A stretch of 64,000 nt of DNA from Branchipolynoe longqiensis (GCA_030323885.1 CM059189.1:44142634-44206633); one strand, 5' to 3'; positions 10,379 to 20,927 are shown, counted from the stretch's first letter. Translations and numbers: made by a program. Notes: generated by a model not told the origin, from the letters alone.

Positions 10379-10850
10379 TTAAAGTTGCACAATCCGATGG
10401 TTTAAACTTGTGTCATTTTCTGAGATAAATATATTAGGCTGGTGGCTATAATCTACTTTACTTTAATTCAAAGCAACTTTTATTTTAAACGGCTAACATT
10501 GGAGATATTTGAAATGCAAACATGCAAAATAAATGTTGGCAAGCATGCCAAAACTCTGACACCATAGGCTATAGGAGTAACAGATTCCAGTAATTTGACT
10601 CAATATTCCTTACTAGGTGGCAGGCAACACTACAACTGGCCAGCATTGAAAACAAGCCTGAATACCCAGGCTTATATGCTATGGACAGTATAAATACAGC
10701 CTCAATAAAGAAATAATTCATTTTTTTATTTATTTAAAAATGCTTAATAAGTGCATCAGTATCTAAGCTAGATATGTAGGGTTAAATCCAGATATTTGTC
10801 TTGGTTTTGAAAATGTGATGCTTTTATCGGACTATGCAGCTTTAATATGC
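10379..10850 (+). mobile_element. MITE-T interrupted by a LINE 3' tail
   Basis: Left end TTAAAGTTGCACAATCCGAT; right end ATCGGACTATGCAGCTTTAA. The interior is as in other copies (GAGATATTTGAA, CAAGCATGCCAAAACTCTGA), but about 10613-10738 is an insertion. Confidence 0.8.
10613..10738 (+). mobile_element. Strongly 5'-truncated LINE 3' end
   Basis: Contains CAACACTACAACTGGC, GAAAACAAGCCTGAATACCC and CAGTATAAATACAGCCTCAA and ends in a T/A-rich tail. This matches the last ~120 bp of the LINE at 28607-29545 and lies inside MITE-T. Confidence 0.75.
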
Positions 10851-11114
10851 CACGAGCGGCAGGAAAGCACTAATTTAAATAGGTTTAAAATAAAGGTATA
10901 ACTCAGAGAATGCATACATCGAAAGTAATAATAAAAACATTAATAAAAATGTAATTTAGTATATACAATTTCTAGAGTAAATTGTTAATAAAGGACAAAG
11001 CAAAACCCATTTTAAATTTCAATTCGAGACTGAAGTGGTTAAAGCAAATATCACTACTACCCCCTCTCCCCCTCCCCCAACACCCCCACATACTCCAGCA
11101 GATTACTTGGCATT

Positions 11115-11530
11115 ATCATCATCATCATCATCATGCTGTTGGTCGCGATGCGACAAAGACTGCTTTCATTACTTGACTGCCGCTCTCCGCATTTCATGAA
11201 AGCTGCCTGCAAACGTGTTGAAGTGCTGCTGGCTTTTGCAAGTTACCAGCGGCACTCTCTCGGGGAGCAAATAGAGGATTCACACCGGCAAGAACATGTC
11301 CAGACAGGCGCAAAACTATTTGTCCCTGCAGTGGCTGGTCGGGAGATGTTGGGAGTTCCATATATCAACCGCCCTTGATGCCTCCACAGTGACATGGTTT
11401 TCTGTTCAGGGTTTGCTCCCTTAGCCTTCGGTTCTGTCAAGAACCTGTACCACAAGGCAGTGGTTTACAACTCTGCAGGGCAGGGGCGTCAAACTCCCTG
11501 AGGTATTGCAATACCTGCATACCACTTGGC
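11115..11530 (-). repeat. Repeat R, copy 1
   Basis: Roughly 400 bp shared with 60120-60575 at perhaps 80% identity (GTGCGACAAAGACTGCTTT-type, CTCTCGGGGAGCAAATA, GGCTGGTCGGGAGATGTTGG, CTCCCTGAGGTATT). On the minus strand it would end in an (ATG)n microsatellite, as some LINE or SINE 3' ends do. No protein frame is conserved between copies. Confidence 0.7.
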
Positions 11531-11586
11531 ATTATAAATGTGGATATATCACGTCTGCATTTCCTCAGAACCATATACATTGTATA

Positions 11587-11725
11587 CAGTAAAACCTTTC
11601 TAACCGACGACCTCTAACAGATCGACCATCCCCTATGTCGATCGCTTTATTTGGGTCCCAAAGATCGCCCATGCAATACCATTGTAATGATAAAAAAAAA
11701 ACTCCCTAAACCGACCATATATATA
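11587..11725 (+). mobile_element. MITE-M, truncated
   Basis: Left end CAGTAAAACCTTTCTAACCG and body (ATCGACCA, TCGATCGCTTTATTTGGGTC). It is cut at an (AT)n run that abuts the next MITE-M. Confidence 0.8.
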
Positions 11726-11729
11726 TATA

Positions 11730-11908
11730 CAGTAAAACCTCTCTAAATCGACCGACCATGGAACCGACTTAAAGTGGTCCATTTAGGGAGGTGGTCCGTT
11801 TAGAGAGTTAGACTATCCTTACAATGGAATTGTTGGGATCCAAATAAAGCGATCGATATAGGGGAGTGGTCGATCTGTGGAGGGGTCGTTATAGAGTGGT
11901 TTTACTGT
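11730..11908 (-). mobile_element. MITE-M, full length
   Basis: CAGTAAAACCTCTCTAAATC at one end and GGTTTTACTG at the other, flanked by TA. TA duplication and this type of end are typical of the Tc1/mariner/pogo superfamily. No transposase. Confidence 0.85.
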
Positions 11909-11921
11909 ATATACATATATA

Positions 11922-12450
11922 CAGATGAACCTCGATCCAACGGACACCGATGCAACGGATTCCGGATCCAACGGACACAATCCGCGAGCCACCCGTGTAT
12001 ACTCCCACCCCTCACCGACCAACATCCACACCCGTATACTCCCATACCTCACACATCCACACCTGTATACTCACATCTAAGGTCATATCAGGACGGGTAC
12101 CAACTTGTGACAGTGCGCACTCATGGTGACTTTATAGCACTGGAAGATCAGGCTGCCAGCACCATGACCCTCCCACTCAGTCACATTATCCTGACACTGA
12201 GCCAATCAGTCCTTGCCCTATCCTAATAATGCCGAGCGCCAGGCTAGGAAGCAACAAGTATAAATTTTTAAGTCATTGGTTTGACTCGACCGGGGTTCGA
12301 ACCCACGACCCCACGATCTACCAACACGGGAAAAGGACGCTCTAACTTATCACACCATGGCACCTACAGATAAAGCAATTTCGTCGCTGCAACGGACAAA
12401 CGGCTTTAACGGACAACTGCTTCCCCCCTATTAGTCCGTTGGATCGATGT
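11922..12450. mobile_element. Second pogo-like MITE containing a SINE-A
   Basis: The left end CAGATGAACCTCGATCCAAC is partly mirrored by TCCGTTGGATCGATG near 12437. Internal AACGGACA repeats flank a minus SINE-A at 12072-12365. Confidence 0.6.
12072..12365 (-). mobile_element. SINE-A inside the pogo-like MITE
   Basis: Tail, body and head (complement of GGTTCGAACCCCGGTCGAGT region) are all recognisable; the tail is truncated at ACATCTAAGGTC. The host resumes at CGCTGCAACGGACAAACG. Confidence 0.85.
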
Positions 12451-12480
12451 GTGTGTATAAATATATATATATATATCACA
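12450..12480. repeat. AT microsatellite
   Basis: Short TA dinucleotide runs. Confidence 0.8.
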
Positions 12481-12577
12481 TATATATATATGCAACGTTC
12501 TCATCAATGTCACCTGCACACAAAGACCTACCTCCTCCACCTAGCCGTCTTGATTTGATGTATTGCAGTTTACATTC

Positions 12578-12865
12578 TAACAAAATAAAAGGCCATATCA
12601 GAACAGGTTCTGACTTGCGACCATCCGCCCTGAGGGCGGCTTTATAGTGCTTCCCCAAGGGGGTACCGGGGATACCATAACAGCGAGGGAAATGATCCGA
12701 TATCCCTATCGAGTTTACATTATCCGGGCACCAAGCTAACAACCAGTCCTTCTATTCTAACAACGCTCGCGCGCCAACTTGTTAGGTTGACTCAGCCGGG
12801 GATTGATCCCATGACATCCTGCATCGCAAGCGGGCGCCGTACCCGCTCATTCGCCAACAAACCCT
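12578..12865 (-). mobile_element. Diverged SINE-A relative
   Basis: Follows the SINE-A plan (GGCCATATCAGAACAGG, GACTTGCGACC, CTTTATAGTGCTTCCCC, CATTATCCGGGCACC, AACCAGTCCTT, box B GGGATTGATCCC) but is too diverged to be a recent copy. It probably represents an old subfamily; 44700-44945 is similar. Confidence 0.6.
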
Positions 12866-12923
12866 CCCTTAGTTAGGTAGAATTAGATACCCGTCCTCAA
12901 TTTAATGTTTTCCACAGTGGATA

Positions 12924-13286
12924 GGGGTTGTTTTACGTCCTAGCAACATCTAAGGTCATATCAGGACGTGAGCGGGAAGCAGCTAAGGCGGTAGAGTGTC
13001 CACCTGTCATCCGATCGATCCTGCTCAGTGGACCCATTTGCAGTTTGGGTTATTTTCCGTTCCAACCAGTGGTCCACAACAGGTTCATCAAAAGCTGTGG
13101 CATATGCTATCCTGTCTGTGGGAAAGTGCATATAAAAGACGCATCACTGTTTATCGGATAGAGTAGCCTATGTGGTGACAGCGGTTTTCCTCCAAAGAAA
13201 TATGTCAGAATGACCATGACGTCCAATAGCCGGTAAGAAAATCAATGTGCTCTAGAGGCGTCGTTAAATAAAACAAGCTTTCCTTT
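12924..13286 (+). mobile_element. Chimeric insertion: antisense SINE-A tail fused to SINE-C
   Basis: 12924-12966 is an antisense solo SINE-A tail (TTTTACGTCCTAGCAACATC to ATATCAGGACG). It is fused directly to a sense SINE-C with a tRNA-like head (GCTAAGGCGGTAGAGTG), a central domain (GGCATATGCTATCCTGTCTG, GTGCATATAAAAGACGCATC) and the end TCTAGAGGCGTCGTTAAATA. From memory the central and terminal motifs resemble a SINE widespread in molluscs, possibly the MetaSINE group; this was not checked. CCACAGTGGATA (12912-12923) and CCACAGTCGATA (13287-13298) flank the whole composite. Confidence 0.75.
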
Positions 13287-13299
13287 CCACAGTCGATAT

Positions 13300-13610
13300 A
13301 TCAGTTTGGCTGTTGAAATATTAAATAAGCTAACCTCATGGCTATGAGTTTGGTTGCGGCAGATAACTCTTTCCACTGAGAAGCCTGAGACAGGTTAATC
13401 ACTTGGTTGCCAGGCCTCAGGGCACATACATAATAATGTCAGTTATTTGGTGACAGAAAGAGCTAATCAATTCATTGAACGTGTCCTTTGTTACCTAGGT
13501 TCAATTGCTGAAATGGTGTCAGACTTCCTAATACAATACCACAGGACTTACTTACAATCAGAGACACTAGGCACATGCACGCCTAGGTGTCGGTATGCCG
13601 ACTGAGGCAG
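13300..13610. other. No recognised feature
   Basis: Ordinary non-coding DNA upstream of a tRNA-like tandem repeat. Confidence 0.4.
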
Positions 13611-13668
13611 GGGGCCGAGGTACATGGTTAGGACTCTAGACCCAGAATTACATAAATGTAGGCCTAAT

Positions 13669-14253
13669 AGCCCTGTCACATTACGACGTTTCTAATAGCC
13701 CTGTCACATTACGACGTCGATGTGTGTCACTTTTTGGCGAAACGTCGGGAGACGTCTGGAAGCGTTACGCGCGCATCGGTATACTTTGATTGACAGTGAC
13801 GCTCGTTGAGGAACGCTGGCGCGCATTGTGGCACGTCGAAAGTTTTGCGCTTGCACAAAACCTTCGACGCGCGCCGACGCGCACCAATGTGTGGGTGCGA
13901 CTGTTACGGGGACGTTAGGCGCACGTCGAGATCCGCTGGACGCGCTGGAATAACATTATGCGAATGCTATGCACACGCCGTGTGCGCGTAACGGTCATTC
14001 TCACACGTTGCGCCAAATTGTTGCTTTGTTGTTTTACGTCCTAGCTACATCTAAGGTCATATCAGGACAGCGCACCAACCTCTTTTTGTTTGTTTTCGCC
14101 ACGCGTCGACACACATTGGCCGCGCTACTAACACACTGCGCTGACGTCAAACTTTTTCGCAAACCGCCGAAAAGTTGGACGTGCCTCGACGCATACAACT
14201 TATTTTGCGCGTTGGCGGCACGCCGGTGAGAAATGTCGTAATGTGACACGGCC
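13669..14253. mobile_element. Fold-back MITE (FB copy b)
   Basis: Left end AGCCCTGTCACATTACGACG, present twice in tandem (13669 and 13695). The right end is the complement, GTCGTAATGTGACACGGCC. The interior is rich in ACGTCG and CGACGC motifs with a core palindrome AGTTTTGCGCTTGCACAAAA at 13841-13860. A solo SINE-A tail is inserted at about 14030-14069. Confidence 0.75.
14028..14069 (-). mobile_element. Solo SINE-A tail in FB copy b
   Basis: TTTTACGTCCTAGCTACATC to CATATCAGGAC, ending at the same breakpoint as the other solo tails. The target duplication is unclear (GCGCCAA against GCGCACCAA). Confidence 0.65.
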
Positions 14254-14415
14254 ATAAGCCCAATTGTAGGCATGGGGTTCGCAATGGTCAGAACGCTAGC
14301 TTCAGAATTGCAGAAATGTAGGTTCTAGTCCCAATGTAGTTTAGACATGGTGTTCGCAATGGCTAGGACGCTAGCTCCGGAATGGCAGAAATATGGGTTC
14401 GAGTACCACACTAGG

Positions 14416-14657
14416 CATGCTGTTCCCATTTGATTGTAACACACGCATGACTATATCAACAAGGGTGTCCACTCTATTGTATTCACTCGATTCCATGAAC
14501 TGTAGATATCGACAGCAAGTACAAACACAGTGACATTTTCTTGTTAAATATAAATGATATATTTATGCCGTACAATTCTTTTAAACTCATGCATTTTAAC
14601 AAGTAGCATTCTTTATTCATGATTACTACACTGATTTGAGATGTTAAACAAACACCA
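14416..14657. other. No recognised feature
   Basis: Short AT-rich non-coding spacer before the polypurine tract. Confidence 0.4.
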
Positions 14658-15205
14658 ATGGCAGAGAGAGGGAGGGAGGGAGAGAGGGATGGGGAGGGAG
14701 GGAGAGAGGGAGGGGGGAGGAGGGCGGGAGGGGAGGGAGGGGGGGAGGAGGAGGAGGGAGGGGGGAAGGGGAGGGAGGAGGGAGGGGGGAGAGGGAGGAG
14801 GGGGGGGGGGAAGGAGGGAGGGGAGGGAGGGATGGAGAGAGGGAGGGAGGGAGGGAGAGAGGGAGGGGAGAGGGGAGGAGGAGGGGGGTAGGGAGGGGGA
14901 GGGAGGGATGGAGGGGGATAGGAGGGAGGGGGAGGGGGGAGGGGAAGGAGGGAGGGAGGATGGGGAGAGGGATGGAGGGAGGGAGGGAGGGAGAGAGGGA
15001 GGGAGGGAGAGAGGGAGGGAGGGGAGGGGGAGGGGGGAGGAGGGAGGAGGGAGGGAGGGAAACAGGGAAGGAGTGAGGGAGGGAAACAGGGAGGGAGTGA
15101 GGGAAGGAATGAGGGAAGGAGAGAGGGATGTAGGGAGGGAGGGAGCGAGGGAACGAGGGAGGGGGAAGAGAGGGGGAAGGCGGGGAGGTAGGAGAGACGA
15201 AGGGG
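14658..15205. repeat. Polypurine GGGA tract, longer paralogue
   Basis: About 550 bp of almost uninterrupted G/A on the plus strand. Frames of 190-285 codons in several registers are low complexity. It ends with the same GGAAACAGGGA, GTAGGGAGGGA and AGGCGGGGAGGTAGG motifs as 3763-4142. Confidence 0.95.
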
Positions 15206-15379
15206 ATAAGGGGTAGGTAGGTTGGTTGCTTGTTGGAGTTTGGACTCGAGAATAATGAGTTGCTGTCGTTGTCGCCACCAATGAACAACCAAGAAGAACA
15301 GCGTTGCTCCACAGTACACGTAAACCAGTCGAAGGCCCAAGCCATGTGCCCATATATAAAATTGTCTTTCTCAGCAGGC
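15206..15379. repeat. Duplicated flank of the purine module
   Basis: Matches 4143-4302 closely and leads straight into a SINE-A head in both places, so tract, flank and SINE were copied together. Confidence 0.85.
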
Positions 15380-15697
15380 ACCGGGCGCAGTGGCCTAATC
15401 GGTAGAGCGCGGTCCTCACGTGCGGAAGGTGGGGTGTTCTGCTCCCGCTCGAGTCAACCCAGTGACTTTAAAATTGATACTTGTCACTTCCTATCCAAAT
15501 GCTCAGCATTAATAGGATAGGACAAGGACTGGTTAGCTCACTGTCAGGATAATGTGACTGAGTGGGATATCGGGTCATGGTGTCAGCAGCCTGATGTCCC
15601 AGTGGGGCAGTACAATAAAAGTCGCCATGAGTGTGCACTGTCACAAGTCGGTACCCATCCTGATGACCTTAGATGTTGCTAGGACATGAAACAACAA
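15380..15697 (+). mobile_element. SINE-A, full length
   Basis: Head GGCGCAGTGGCCTAATCGG with box B-like region, then body (GGACTGGTTAGCTCACTG, AATGTGACTGAGTGGGATAT, CAGTGGGGCAGTA) and a tail with a 3-bp deletion, CCTGATGACC. Confidence 0.9.
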
Positions 15698-15924
15698 GCC
15701 CCTCAGCAGGCTTTGCACAAAGCAGTTCCAGTCCAACCACTGCTTACTACAGGCTCCCAGAGCACATTACCCAGCATGCATAAGGCTTGTCTTTACCCGT
15801 GGTGAGATTTTCTTTTTCTTTTCAAGTAATATGATTTTGTTATATGTAGTAAAGGCAAATAACACCAAGTGCCACACACCTTGGCCCCTTAGAATGAAAG
15901 ACAACGAACCTAGTGTGTGGGGAT

Positions 15925-15990
15925 GTGGGGAGGTGGGGGTGAGGGTTGAGGAGATTGGAGGGGAGTGGGGTAGAGGGGGGGGGGGGGCTT
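15925..15990. repeat. G-rich tract
   Basis: GGGGAGGTGGGGGTGAGG followed by a long G run. Confidence 0.8.
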
Positions 15991-16099
15991 TGGGTGTGCT
16001 TCTGAGTCACATCGCTACTAACAAACCATCGATACATTTGACATATTAATAATATAACAACAACTTCTAATAAAATAAACAAACAAACAAACTGGATGA

Positions 16100-16168
16100 A
16101 TGAAGTAATGAATGAAGTAATGAATGAATGAATGAATGAATGAATGAATGAATGAATGAATGAATGAG
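16100..16168. repeat. (GAAT)n microsatellite
   Basis: About fifteen GAAT units after a GAATGAAGTAAT prelude. Confidence 0.95.
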
Positions 16169-16306
16169 CATTAACAATATGTAGCACGAAGCAGTGCTCA
16201 ACTAAAATTGGAAAATGTGGATCGGCGCGCTAAAACTTGAAACTTTTCAATTGTAATTTACTCTTTAGCCAAATGTATGAATTAAATGATCATTTGTGAA
16301 TCTGTG

Positions 16307-16314
16307 TGACGTCA
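16307..16314. promoter_or_regulatory. Palindromic CRE motif
   Basis: TGACGTCA, a full CREB/ATF consensus. It is isolated, so its function is unknown. Confidence 0.25.
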
Positions 16315-16369
16315 CGAAATAGGTGCGGGGATACCCGTAGGTGAGTTTCAACCTACTTCACAACACATG

Positions 16370-16424
16370 CTATGGGATGGCACAGACTCTCACAAGCCTC
16401 AGACTCTCACAAGCCTCATAGCTG
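16370..16424. repeat. 17-bp direct duplication
   Basis: CAGACTCTCACAAGCCT occurs twice back to back. Confidence 0.8.
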
Positions 16425-16499
16425 TTGACGCATAATTTCTATGACATAACTATCCTAAAAAATAAAGTTCCTACTTTCAAAATGTGTGCGTGTTTCCTA

Positions 16500-16915
16500 C
16501 TTTTAACCTTTCCATTTCGCTTTCTCTCTTTCTCTTCCTCGCTCTTCCTTTCTTTTCTATCCTTCTCTTCCTCCCCCACTCTTCCTTTCTTTTCTTTCTT
16601 TCTTTCTCTCCCTTCCTTTCTCTTTTCTCTTTCTCTTCCTCCCCCACTCTTCCTTTCTTTTCTCTTTCTCTTCGTCCCCCTCTCTCTTCCTTTATTTTCT
16701 TTCTCTTCCTCCCCTCTCTCCTCCTTTCTTTTATCTCTTTCTCTTCCTCCACCTCGCTCTTCCTGTTTGTTGTCTTTCTCACACTTGTCCCTTTTTCTCG
16801 TTCTCCCTTTCTCGACTCTCTCCCCACTCTCCCTCTCTCCTCATGCGGCTCCCATCTTGCTGTCTCTCTCTCCATCTCCCTCTCCTTTCCATCTCCCACT
16901 CTCTCCTCTCTCTGT
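16500..16915. repeat. Polypyrimidine TTTCTC tract
   Basis: T/C-rich plus strand (CTTTCTTTT, CTCTTCCTCCCCC). The frames on both strands are compositional artefacts. Confidence 0.9.
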
Positions 16916-16916
16916 G

Positions 16917-17010
16917 ATATTATATATATATATTATATATATATAAATATATTTTATATATATATTATATATATATTATATATATATATTATATATGATC
17001 TATTATATAC
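16917..17010. repeat. (TA)n microsatellite
   Basis: TA runs directly joined to the polypyrimidine tract. Confidence 0.95.
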
Positions 17011-17267
17011 ATATAAACGCTCGGAGAATTATTTATTATTTATTCATTCGATTTGGCTCAAGTTGAATATTAGCCAATCGCCATCGTCCGGCCTCTGGCT
17101 GCTTCCTTTGGCCCCGGCGGTTGATCTTGAGACGGTCAAATCGTCACTTGCCTCCAGTTTTTTGCTTTTGATTTAGGTAGGGCATTTATCGCTCAGCCCG
17201 GAGTCGAATAAACGATCCAACCCAATCTGCTGGTCTCCTTGTCATTCGTAGGGAAGTCTTATATACC

Positions 17268-17444
17268 ACACACCACCACAGTTCAACCACTCCCCTATAT
17301 TGCTTGCTTCATTTGGGACCCAAACGATCGCCCATACAATCCCATGGTAACAATAAAATAAAACTCCATAAACCGACCACCTCCCTAAATGGACCATTTT
17401 AAGGCGGTCCCATAGTCGGTCGACTTAGAGAGGTTTTACTGTAT
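17268..17444 (-). mobile_element. MITE-M, one end degraded
   Basis: Clear right end AGAGAGGTTTTACTG and body (CCCCTATATTGCTTG, CGATCGCCCATACAATCCCA). The left end is eroded to CACAGTTCAACCAC. Confidence 0.8.
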
Positions 17445-17449
17445 ATATA

Positions 17450-18060
17450 TATATATATGTTTACGACAACACGCACACAAAAGAGAAGGGCATTGATTTG
17501 TTGCTGAGACCTGCCGCTGACCCCGGCTACCAGTGCCACCCAGGCCGGGGCTGAGCAGTGAATAGGACAGTGGCCTTCTGTGACCATGCCAGCCAGTAGC
17601 CACCACCAACCTAAACCCCGCCAAGCAGCTGCGTCCACAGCCGAAACAGCGCCATCCACTACTAATCCAACGCACCTAAACATGCACGCTCCCTCACTGA
17701 GCACTCATCTTCATCGACACAAACGCAACTATTCCATTTTTATATATAAATCCCAAGAAATGATTAAGTGAGAGAAAAAAATGGAAGTCAAATTTGTGAG
17801 AAATAATTTAAAAAAAAAAAAAAATTGGTTGGAGTTTGGCGTGTATTATTTGGGTTGCAGGCTCATGTGGACTGCACACTGTGGGCTTTGTGTCAGGTGT
17901 ACATGGTGTGCACACCTACTACCAGGTAGTAGGCCAGACACCTCTATCCTCTCAACAGGCAGTTTACACTGTCACCCCCCCCCCTCCCGAGCCCCCGACC
18001 CCCCGAGCCATAACTATACCCCAACATGGACGGACTAACATCTGTCGTGCATTTGGGACA
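17450..18060. other. No supported gene
   Basis: Unremarkable DNA with a short AT run, an A run at 17811-17823 and a C/CCCGAG-rich patch at about 17975-18005. Small open frames lack domain signatures. Confidence 0.4.
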
Positions 18061-18084
18061 TTAGTTGATTAAGCAGACGACATT

Positions 18085-18755
18085 TCAACTGCGGACAATT
18101 GGTCTTCCTCATTCCACTGCTCCTTGCCCGATCCTAGTAATTCCCCTGTCACACTACGATGTAACAGGCCAGCGAGTGGGCAATGTACAAATCTTTTTTT
18201 ATACGCACCACATTCACAGCACGTTCACTTACGTTCGAAGAATGTTGGCACATGTTATATACGTTACGCGTGCCAGCCGTTCGTCAACTACATTGAATAT
18301 GTCAAGACACATTGGACTTACGTTAGACACACGACAGAGACATGCTAGACCTACGTCGAGATATGTTAACACCACATTGTCAGCGTGTGGGCTGTACATT
18401 CCTCCAGGCTCTCCATCAGTGTACTGTAAGTCGACGTAGCTCAACGTAGACCGACATAGCTCTAATGAGCGTCTAACGTATCTCGACGTAAGCCTAAAGT
18501 GAGCGCAACATAAGCCCAACGTAACCCAATGTATCTCGACGTAGGCTTAACGTATCTCGATGTATCTTGATGTATCTTGATGTAATGGCCCAATTTCACC
18601 TACGTCGGCTTACGCTACAGCGTTACGTCGTAGTGTAACATGGGTACAAAGCCAAGCGACAGGCTAGGTAGCGACAAGTTTTTAAGTCATTGGTTTGACT
18701 CGACCATGACGGGAGATGGACACTCACCTCACTCGGCCACCCTGCCTGGTCTTTT
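18085..18755 (-). mobile_element. SINE-A split by FB copy c
   Basis: Left remnant ends TTGCCCGATCCTAGTAAT; right remnant resumes AGCGACAGGCTAGGTAGCGA and runs to a minus-strand head at 18755. In intact copies these parts are contiguous, so FB copy c entered this SINE. Confidence 0.75.
18141..18644. mobile_element. Fold-back MITE (FB copy c)
   Basis: Left end CCCCTGTCACACTACGATGT; right end the complement of CCCATGTTACACTACGACGT. The interior is full of CGACGTA and AACGTA repeats in both orientations (ATCTCGACGTAGGC, GACCGACATAGC). Confidence 0.75.
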
Positions 18756-18847
18756 GACATTCGGCCAACACTTAATATAATACCCAGCTTTAGAAAATTG
18801 TGCCGACTGACGAGATAAAGATAAGATAAGCCCTCTGGAGAACCGCA

Positions 18848-18983
18848 GACAGGATGACCGAATGAGTAGGGCGCCATTTCGTGTCCAGAAGATCACGAAT
18901 CAAAAAACCGTGACTGAGTCAAACCAAAAGTTTTACTAAATTTATACTTGCCAGGCACTGCATTTCTGAGGACAGGGCAAGGA
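18848..18983 (+). mobile_element. SINE-A head fragment hosting MITE-Q
   Basis: CAGGATGACCGAATGAGTAG and GACTGAGTCAAACC mark a diverged head and junction; GGACAGGGCAAGGA is the body, cut by MITE-Q. Confidence 0.65.
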
Positions 18984-19352
18984 CAAAGACCCTATAATAC
19001 TAAGACGGCTCGCTCCCTATCTCTCCCATGGTAATGTAAATTTCGCAGTGCCACCTTGTGGCGGGTTTGATCAGCCCAGTTTTCACATGTAAACACATAC
19101 AATTATATTATATGAGATAGGTAAGTATGAATACACATCAATATGAAATTGCTATGAACAAATACACATCATCATCAGCATCATCATCAGCATCGCCATC
19201 ATCACACATCTTTCACATCCATATATACATTTATACATATAATATAGCTCATGTTTAACCAAGAGAACAGCCAGCGCACCAAGTGGTGGGTTTGATCATT
19301 TTGATTACACAGTACAGGCTGAGTGAGCCGTCTTAGTATTATAGGGTCTTTG
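18984..19352. mobile_element. MITE-Q
   Basis: Ends CAAAGACCCTATAATACTAA and its complement TTAGTATTATAGGGTCTTTG, flanked by GGCAAGGA on both sides (7-8 bp duplication). The interior has an ATC/GAT trinucleotide block. A second copy, inverted and truncated, is at 38946-39277. Confidence 0.8.
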
Positions 19353-19504
19353 GCAAGGAACAATGGAATGACGAAAACCCAATAGTCCACAGTTTAAATT
19401 TCCCCTGCTTAATCAACAGATATAATTGGACAGGAAGAAATCCCCTCGGCTTTCCGTCTTGCAGTTAGTAATAATAGTCCTCTACAACTAAGTACAAGTC
19501 GCCA

Positions 19505-20405
19505 TCGTGAATGAAATAGATGATTTCCACCACCAACCTGTCCTCTAACAACAGTGGAAGAACTAATGTGGGTAACAACTCATTGTGCAGCCTGCACTAC
19601 CGGAAAGGCCTTATAGATGATTTCCACCACCAACCCGCCCTTTGATGGGAAGTAATGTGCATAGCAACTCACTGTGCAGCATGCTGTGTAAAAGGCATTG
19701 TAGACGAATTGCACCACCAACCCTGCCATCTAATTAATGCCAGTGCGAATAACTAATATTGTGCATAGCAGCTCACTGTGCAGCGTGCTCTCTGGAAAAG
19801 GCCTGGTAGAGAATTTCCACCACATTTTGATGGCAATATCAGAACTAATGTGCACAGCAGCTCACTGTACAGCATAGTCTGTGTAAAAGGCCTCATCAGG
19901 GATGAAAGTGGTCTCTGGGGAAAAAAGCGGAAATGCGGATATTCTCCCATAGGTTTAGCATTGTCAGGGAATTGCGGAAAATTTCCGGAAGTCGGGCTTC
20001 ATATATATTGGTATACGCTGATCGTGCTGCGCCGTTTGAAGGATGTATTAGCAGAGTACAGTGTGGTGCTGCCACCTGGTGTGAGAAACCAATAAAGGTT
20101 GACATAGCATCCAGATAATTCAATACAACATAGTATACGCTGATGGTGCTGTGGCGTTTGGAGCATTTATTAATGGTATATGCTGATAGTGCTGCGGCGT
20201 CTGCACCACGTATTAGTACAGAGATCTACGCTGAGGGTGCTGCGGGATTGAAAAATCCCGGAAATCCGCGGAATCGCGGAGATCTTTCATCCCTGCCTCA
20301 TAGAGGATTTCCAGCACCAACCAACTCACCATGCAGTATGTTGTGGGGAAAGGCCTTGTAGACGATTTCCAGCACGAACCCCTCCCTCTGGTGGCAGTGG
20401 GGATA
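19505..20405. repeat. ~100-bp tandem repeat interrupted by MITE-H
   Basis: Units begin near 19516, 19616, 19710 and 19808, then 20302 and 20358. Each has GATTTCCACCACCAAC-like, CTAATGTGCATAGCA-like and AAAGGCCTTGTAGA-like segments. The MITE-H insertion separates units four and five. Confidence 0.8.
19897..20295. mobile_element. MITE-H, second copy
   Basis: Ends CAGGGATGAAAGTGG and GATCTTTCATCCCTG with a perfect 6-bp target duplication CCTCAT (19891-19896 and 20296-20301). Inverted relative to the copy at 5281-5774. It has about three units of the internal GCTGATGGTGCTG repeat. Confidence 0.85.
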
Positions 20406-20562
20406 ACTAATATTGTGGATAGCAGTTCAACGAATAAACTATATTTACAAACAAACAAAAAAAGGCGTATGCAGAAAAGGTCTATTGACACTCTTCGGGA
20501 AAGGCAATGTAACTGCTGGGTCTCAGAATCGGTCAATATATATATATATATATATACGGTCT

Positions 20563-20895
20563 ACATGGTCGCGGTGGCTGAATCTGTAGAGCACGGGCCA
20601 CGCGTGGAGGAGATCGGGAGTTTGGTTCCCAGTCGAGTCAAACAGATGACTTATAAAATTGATACTTGTTGCTGCCTAGCCTGGTACTCGGCATTAGTAG
20701 GATAGAGCAAGGACTGGTTAGCTTAGTATCAGGATAATGTGACTTGAGTGGGATATTAGTTCATGGTGCCGACGACTTAATTTGCGAGCAGGGCAGCACT
20801 ATAAAATCACCATGAGTGTGCACTGTCACAAGTCGGTACCGGTCCTGATATGACCTTAGATGTTGCCAGGATGTAAAACTCCAACAACCAACCAA
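20563..20895 (+). mobile_element. SINE-A, full length
   Basis: Head GTCGCGGTGGCTGAATCTGT, box B GTTTGGTTCCC, full body and tail ending CAACAACCAACCAAC. It follows a short TA run. Confidence 0.9.
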
Positions 20896-20927
20896 CACAG
20901 TCCACACGTCCCCTTCAGAAGTTAAAG

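Larger units (their letters stand above)
13611..14415. repeat. tRNA-like ~70-bp tandem units split by FB copy b
   Basis: Units at about 13620-13665, 14265-14335 and 14340-14410 share GGTTCGAGTAC-like and CAATGGCTAGGACGCTAGCT motifs. They resemble short tRNA-derived heads repeated in tandem. The first is separated from the others by the fold-back element. Confidence 0.55.

Noticed and set aside
14483..15419. Minus-strand frames of 245-285 codons rich in Ser, Pro and Leu
   Set aside because: The sequence is a GGGA polypurine tract. Several overlapping frames are open on both strands and none has non-repetitive coding sequence.
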